From positions 1 to 10,408 of the forward strand of contig JBPCJK010000135.1 of NCBI GenBank assembly GCA_051005375.1: a stretch of 10,408 nucleotides of DNA. The letters run 5' to 3'. The notes beneath the pieces were generated by a model that saw only the letters and a list, made by a program, of their open reading frames with translations, had not been told where the DNA came from and made no database searches. Positions 6,942-10,408 of the stretch are shown piece after piece. This stretch comes from JADDRA01 sp051005375 (GTDB lineage: Bacteria; Actinomycetota; Acidimicrobiia; Acidimicrobiales; CADCSY01). Each line of letters begins with the position of its first letter. The first letter of the stretch is position 1. Both the position numbers and the translations under genes were made by a program.

Positions 6942-7700
6942 ATGCCTCTGCTGGTGCTCCTCCGTCACGGCCAGAGCACCTGGAACGCCGAGAACCGCTT
7001 CACCGGTTGGCATGACGTCCCCCTCACTGACGTGGGCCGGGCCGAGGCTCGACGGGCGGGCCGGCTCATGGCCGAAGCCCAGCTCGCCGTCGACGTCGCC
7101 CACACCTCCCTCCAGCAACGGGCCGTCACGACCGCCAACCTGGCCTTGGAGGCGCTCGACCGCCTGTGGATCCCCCAGCACCGGCATTGGAGGCTGAACG
7201 AGCGCCACTACGGCGACCTCGAGGGCCGGGACAAGGCCGAGACCGCCGCCCGCTACGGCGCTGAGCAGGTGCACCTTTGGCGCCGCAGCTACAGGGTGGC
7301 GCCGCCACCGCTCGCCCCCGAGGACCCCCGCCACCCGAGCCACGACCTCCGCTATTCGACCCTGGCCCCTGACCTGCTTCCCGGAGGGGAGTGCCTGGCC
7401 GACGTGGTGGCCCGCATGGTCCCCTACTGGCACGACGCCATCGCCGTCGACCTGCTGGCCGGTCGGCGGGTGGTGGTGGCCGCCCACGGCAACAGCCTGC
7501 GGGCACTGGTCAAGCACCTGCGGAGGATCCCCGACGACGAGATCACCGGTCTGGAGATCCCCACGGGCATCCCCCTGGTCTTCGAGCTCGACGACAGGTT
7601 ACAGCCCCTCGGGTGGAACTACCTGGGGGAGCCGACGGGCCCGTCGCCCCCGACGGGAGCAGGAGACGAGGCCGAGCCCGACGACACCGCCGATATCTGA
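6942..7700 (+). CDS. gpmA: 2,3-bisphosphoglycerate-dependent phosphoglycerate mutase
   Basis: The enzyme interconverts 3- and 2-phosphoglycerate in glycolysis and gluconeogenesis through a phosphohistidine. The 252-residue protein starts MPLLVLLRHGQSTWNAENRF. The nucleophile is His9 in RHG, with Arg60, Glu87 in NERHYGDLEG and His182 in AHGNSLRAL; all four sit two residues before their E. coli GpmA counterparts (His11, Arg62, Glu89, His184). WIPQHRHWRLNERHYGDLEG (76-95) and IPTGIPLVFELD (206-217) confirm the mutase rather than a general phosphatase. The C-terminal 20 or so residues form an acidic Pro/Gly-rich tail without obvious function. The start lies directly after the second copy of a 22-base repeat and has no ribosome site, so it is probably leaderless. 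The gene is divergent from dnaK and convergent with nhaA, with 12 bases between stops. Confidence 0.95.
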   Translation: MPLLVLLRHGQSTWNAENRFTGWHDVPLTDVGRAEARRAGRLMAEAQLAVDVAHTSLQQRAVTTANLALEALDRLWIPQHRHWRLNERHYGDLEGRDKAETAARYGAEQVHLWRRSYRVAPPPLAPEDPRHPSHDLRYSTLAPDLLPGGECLADVVARMVPYWHDAIAVDLLAGRRVVVAAHGNSLRALVKHLRRIPDDEITGLEIPTGIPLVFELDDRLQPLGWNYLGEPTGPSPPTGAGDEAEPDDTADI

Positions 7701-7727
7701 GCCACGCCGGTCTCATGCAGGTGGCTC
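7699..7727. terminator. Inverted repeat spanning the gpmA/nhaA convergent stops
   Basis: Perfect 7-base arms GAGCCAC (7699-7705) and GTGGCTC (7721-7727) enclose 15 bases and straddle both stop codons. The position suits a bidirectional terminator, but there is no T-tract on either side. Confidence 0.35.
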
Positions 7728-9020
7728 GGCCGGGTCCGGCGCACGGGCCAGGCGGACCAGCACGGCAGAGCCGACGGCGGCGGCGATGGCGGACGCTGTG
7801 AGGATGCCGACCTTGGCCGGGGCCTGGAGCTCAACTTCGTCAAAGGCCAGGCCAGCGATGAACAACGAGACGGTGAACCCTACGCCAGCCAGGGCGGCAA
7901 TACCGATGAGCTGGCCCCATCGAACACCAGAGGGCAGTGTCCCGACGCCGAGCCGCACTGCCAACCAGGAGAAGGCGCTGATGCCCACCACCTTGCCCAC
8001 CACCAGGCCGAGGACCACCCCGGCAGCGACGGCGGTGGCGTCGGGAGCGTCGAAGACCGCGGCCGAGATCACCACCCCGGCGTTGGCCAGGGCGAAGAGG
8101 GGGACGATGACGAAGCTGGTGACCGAGTGTAGTTGGTGCTCCAGCCGCTCGGCCACTGAAACGCTGGCCTTGGCCAACCTGGTCATGGCCGCCAGCTCCT
8201 CGGGCGACGGCTCGTCGGCCAGGTCGTCGGCCCACTCCCTGGCCACCGCCGCGGGCGCAAGTGGCCGGGCCGGTGTCATCAGGCCCAGCGCCACACCGGC
8301 GATGGTGGCGTGCACGCCCGAGAGCAACGTCGCCAACCACACACCAATGCCGAGCACCACGTAGCAGGGCACCCACACCACCTGAGCTCGACGCAGCACC
8401 ACGATGACCAGGAGGAGGGCGACGGCGACGGCGAGGGCCACCAGGTTGAGGTTCGAGGAGTAGAACAAGGCGATCACGAGGATGGCGCCGATGTCGTCGA
8501 CGATGGCGAGGGTCAGCAGGAACAGCTTCAGCGACGCCGGCACCCGGGAACCGAGAAGGGCCACCACGCCGAGGGCGAAGGCGATGTCAGTGGCCATGGG
8601 GATGCCCCACCCGTTGGCGCCAGCGCTCCCGGCGTTGATGGCCAGGTAGACCACTGCAGGCACGACCATCCCGCCCAGGGCGGCCACCGCGGGTAGCGCC
8701 GCCGCCCGGGGGCTGCGCAGGTCGCCGTGCACGACCTCGCCTTTTATCTCCAGTCCGATGACGAAGAAGAACAGCGCCATGAGCCCGTCGTTGATCCAGT
8801 GGCGCAGATCCTCGGCCAAGGTGAAGCGACCCAGCTCGATTGCGACCTCGGTGCCCCACAGACCGTCGTAGCTCGCGCTCCACGGGGAGTTGGCCCACAC
8901 CAGGGCGACCACGGCCCCAGCCAGCAGGACGATGCCTCCGCTGGACTCGGTGTGGAGGAAGTGGCGCACCCCGCGAGGCAGGCGGCGACCAGGAAGGGCG
9001 GGGGGTGGCAGGGTCGACAT
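7713..9020 (-). CDS. nhaA: NhaA-type Na+/H+ antiporter, copy 1
   Basis: This inner-membrane antiporter exchanges two H+ for one Na+ in pH and sodium homeostasis. The protein has 435 residues from ATG 9018-9020, preceded by GGAGG (9026-9030) five bases upstream; a TTG four codons earlier is less likely because it overlaps that site. Family landmarks are present: ATDIAFALG with Asp145 (E. coli Asp133), the Asp175-Asp176 pair in AIVDDIGAI (Asp163/164), RLEHQLH with Glu294, His295 and His298 (Glu252, His253, His256), and GLVVGKVVG with Lys343 (Lys300). About a dozen hydrophobic segments are visible. The pH-sensor motif LEIKRE reads LEIKGE, with Gly94 in place of E. coli Arg81. It lies 98 bases after a second nhaA and is convergent with gpmA. 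Confidence 0.95.
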   Translation of the reverse strand: MSTLPPPALPGRRLPRGVRHFLHTESSGGIVLLAGAVVALVWANSPWSASYDGLWGTEVAIELGRFTLAEDLRHWINDGLMALFFFVIGLEIKGEVVHGDLRSPRAAALPAVAALGGMVVPAVVYLAINAGSAGANGWGIPMATDIAFALGVVALLGSRVPASLKLFLLTLAIVDDIGAILVIALFYSSNLNLVALAVAVALLLVIVVLRRAQVVWVPCYVVLGIGVWLATLLSGVHATIAGVALGLMTPARPLAPAAVAREWADDLADEPSPEELAAMTRLAKASVSVAERLEHQLHSVTSFVIVPLFALANAGVVISAAVFDAPDATAVAAGVVLGLVVGKVVGISAFSWLAVRLGVGTLPSGVRWGQLIGIAALAGVGFTVSLFIAGLAFDEVELQAPAKVGILTASAIAAAVGSAVLVRLARAPDPAEPPA

Positions 9021-9080
9021 GTCAGCCTCCAAGGCGCGGCGAACTTATGCCGACCAGACTTCCCGGCGCTCCCTGTCGCC

Positions 9081-9086
9081 AGGGTA
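9081..9086 (-). promoter_or_regulatory. Candidate -10 (TACCCT) upstream of nhaA copy 1
   Basis: The minus strand has TACCCT 60 bases before the nhaA copy 1 start, in the 98-base spacer after copy 2. No convincing -35 was seen. A small CCCTG-TCGC-CAGGG hairpin (9071-9084) overlaps it. The alternative is plain read-through from copy 2. Confidence 0.2.
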
Positions 9087-9118
9087 CCCCGCCGCTCTCT
9101 CTTGATATTGGCTACGCC

Positions 9119-10408
9119 TCAGGCGGCCCCGATCTGGCTGGGGTGGCGAGTGCCGGTGGCCGCTTGGGACGGCGGCGTCGATGCGCCGGCCCCCGGCGGT
9201 TGCCGGCGGCACATCCGGGCCAGCAGGGCCGAGCCGGCCACAGCGGCGATGGCCGAGGCGGCGAGGATCCCGACTTTGGCCGCTCCCTCCAAGGCTGGAT
9301 CGTCGAAGGCCAGGCCGGCCACGAACAGCGACACGGTGAAGCCGATCCCCGCCACTGCGGCGATGCCCACCATCTGTGGCCATCCCACGCCCCTGGGCAG
9401 GGTGCCGAGGCCGAGGCGAACCGCCAGCCAGGAGGCAAGGGTGATGCCCACCACCTTGCCCACGACCAGGCCGAGCACCACACCGGCAGCGACGGCGGCG
9501 GCGCCAGGAGCGTCGAAGACCCCGGCCGCCAGCACCACCCCGGCGTTGGCCAGGGCGAAGAGGGGGATGATGACGAAGCTGGTGAGGGGGTGGAGGTGGT
9601 GCTCGAGGCGCTCGGCCACCGACACGCTGTCCTTGGCCATGCGGGTCATGTCGATGAGCTGCCCCGGCGTGGGCTCGTCCGCCAGGTCATCGGCCCACTC
9701 CTTGGCCACCACGCCCGGAGCCAGTGGCCGGGCTGGGGTGAGCAGGGCCACCACCACCCCGGCGATGGTGGCGTGTACCCCCGACGCCAGTGTGGCCAGC
9801 CACACGCCGGCGCCAAGCACCACGAAGATCGGCATCCACGTGACCTTGGCCTGACGCAGTCCGACTATGGCCGCCACCAGCAGGCCGGCGACGGCCAGGG
9901 CCAGGCTGTCGATTCCCGAGGAGTAGAAGAAGGCGATCACCACGATCGCTCCCAGGTCGTCGGCCACTGCCAAGGTGAGCAGGAACAACTTCAACGACGC
10001 CGGTACCCGGTGCCCGAGCAGGCTGACCACCCCCACGGCAAAGGCGATGTCGGTGGCCATGGGCACGCCCCAGCCGTGCACCCCGGGACGACCGGCGTTG
10101 ACGGCCAGGTAGAGGAGGGCGGGGACCACCATGCCGCCCAGGGCAGCCAGGGCGGGCAGGGCGGCGGTGCGGGGGCTGCGCAGCTCGCCGTGGACCAGCT
10201 CCCGCTTTATCTCCAGGCCCACCACGAAGAAGAACAGCGCCATGAGACCGTCGTTGACCCACTGGCGAAGGTCCTCGACCAGGGCAAAGCGCCCCAGTTG
10301 CACCACCACCTCGGTCTCCCACAGCCCGGCGTAGGAATCGCTCCACGGGGAGTTTGCCCAGACGAGAGCGGCCAGGGCGCCAGCCAGGAGGACGACCCCT
10401 CCGGCCGA
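9119..10408 (-). CDS. nhaA: NhaA-type Na+/H+ antiporter, copy 2, N-terminus outside window
   Basis: 429 residues are visible, running off the right edge; by alignment with copy 1 about 25-30 N-terminal residues are missing. The first visible residues, SAGGVVLLAGALAALVWANSP split over 1-21, match copy 1. Key residues are all present: LEIKRE with the canonical Arg (visible residue 69), ATDIAFAVG with Asp120, the Asp-Asp pair in AVADDLGAI (150-151), RLEHHLHP, and VVGKVVG with Lys318. The fold and length match copy 1 with no indels through the membrane domain. The C-terminal tail is longer and unlike copy 1 (CRRQPPGAGASTPPSQAATG). It lies upstream of copy 1 in the same orientation and the two may share a transcript. 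Confidence 0.95.
   Translation of the reverse strand, partial: SAGGVVLLAGALAALVWANSPWSDSYAGLWETEVVVQLGRFALVEDLRQWVNDGLMALFFFVVGLEIKRELVHGELRSPRTAALPALAALGGMVVPALLYLAVNAGRPGVHGWGVPMATDIAFAVGVVSLLGHRVPASLKLFLLTLAVADDLGAIVVIAFFYSSGIDSLALAVAGLLVAAIVGLRQAKVTWMPIFVVLGAGVWLATLASGVHATIAGVVVALLTPARPLAPGVVAKEWADDLADEPTPGQLIDMTRMAKDSVSVAERLEHHLHPLTSFVIIPLFALANAGVVLAAGVFDAPGAAAVAAGVVLGLVVGKVVGITLASWLAVRLGLGTLPRGVGWPQMVGIAAVAGIGFTVSLFVAGLAFDDPALEGAAKVGILAASAIAAVAGSALLARMCRRQPPGAGASTPPSQAATGTRHPSQIGAA

Noticed and set aside
8727..9854. Plus-strand open frame across both nhaA genes (375 codons)
   Set aside because: It crosses two well-supported genes and their spacer on the opposite strand and resembles nothing known.

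Overview
The window is high-GC DNA with the gene order dnaK-grpE-dnaJ-hspR, a DnaK lacking the nucleotide-domain insert of Gram-negative homologues, an HspR-type operator and TANNNT-type -10 hexamers. Together these point to an actinobacterium, possibly a deep-branching or environmental lineage. No rRNA, tRNA, CRISPR array, insertion sequence or phage gene was seen.

Layout. Bases 1-176 hold the C-terminal half of a CsoR/CstR-family repressor (+). Bases 160-1265 (-) are a decayed stretch: a conserved membrane protein broken by two frameshifts, and a response-regulator receiver with several indels and no DNA-binding domain. A TauE/SafE-family permease (1447-2205, +) faces away from it. A gene-free spacer (2206-2577) follows. 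The heat-shock operon runs right to left from 6778 to 2578: dnaK, a 214-base structured spacer, grpE, dnaJ, hspR, the last three nearly abutting. A HAIR operator (6855-6875) lies upstream of dnaK. Facing away is gpmA (6942-7700, +), whose start abuts a duplicated 22-base unit carrying a TACCCT -10-like hexamer, which suggests a leaderless mRNA. Two tandem NhaA Na+/H+ antiporter genes (7713-9020 and 9119 to beyond the window, both -) complete the window.

How they work together. HspR with DnaK should form the known actinobacterial feedback loop: HspR binds HAIR, represses its own operon and is released when DnaK is occupied by unfolded protein. DnaJ and GrpE are the co-chaperone and the nucleotide exchange factor. 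The two NhaA proteins export Na+ in exchange for protons. The left-end repressor keeps both sensor cysteines of the CsoR family but has glycine at the metal-ligand histidine, a CstR-like (persulfide-sensing) pattern; the nearby TauE/SafE permease makes a sulfur-stress link plausible but unproven.

No clearly new multi-gene system was found. The best second looks are the CstR-like repressor near TauE, the nested inverted repeats between dnaK and grpE, the duplicated promoter-like unit at gpmA, the NhaA copy with an altered pH-sensor position, and the decayed two-component remnant.
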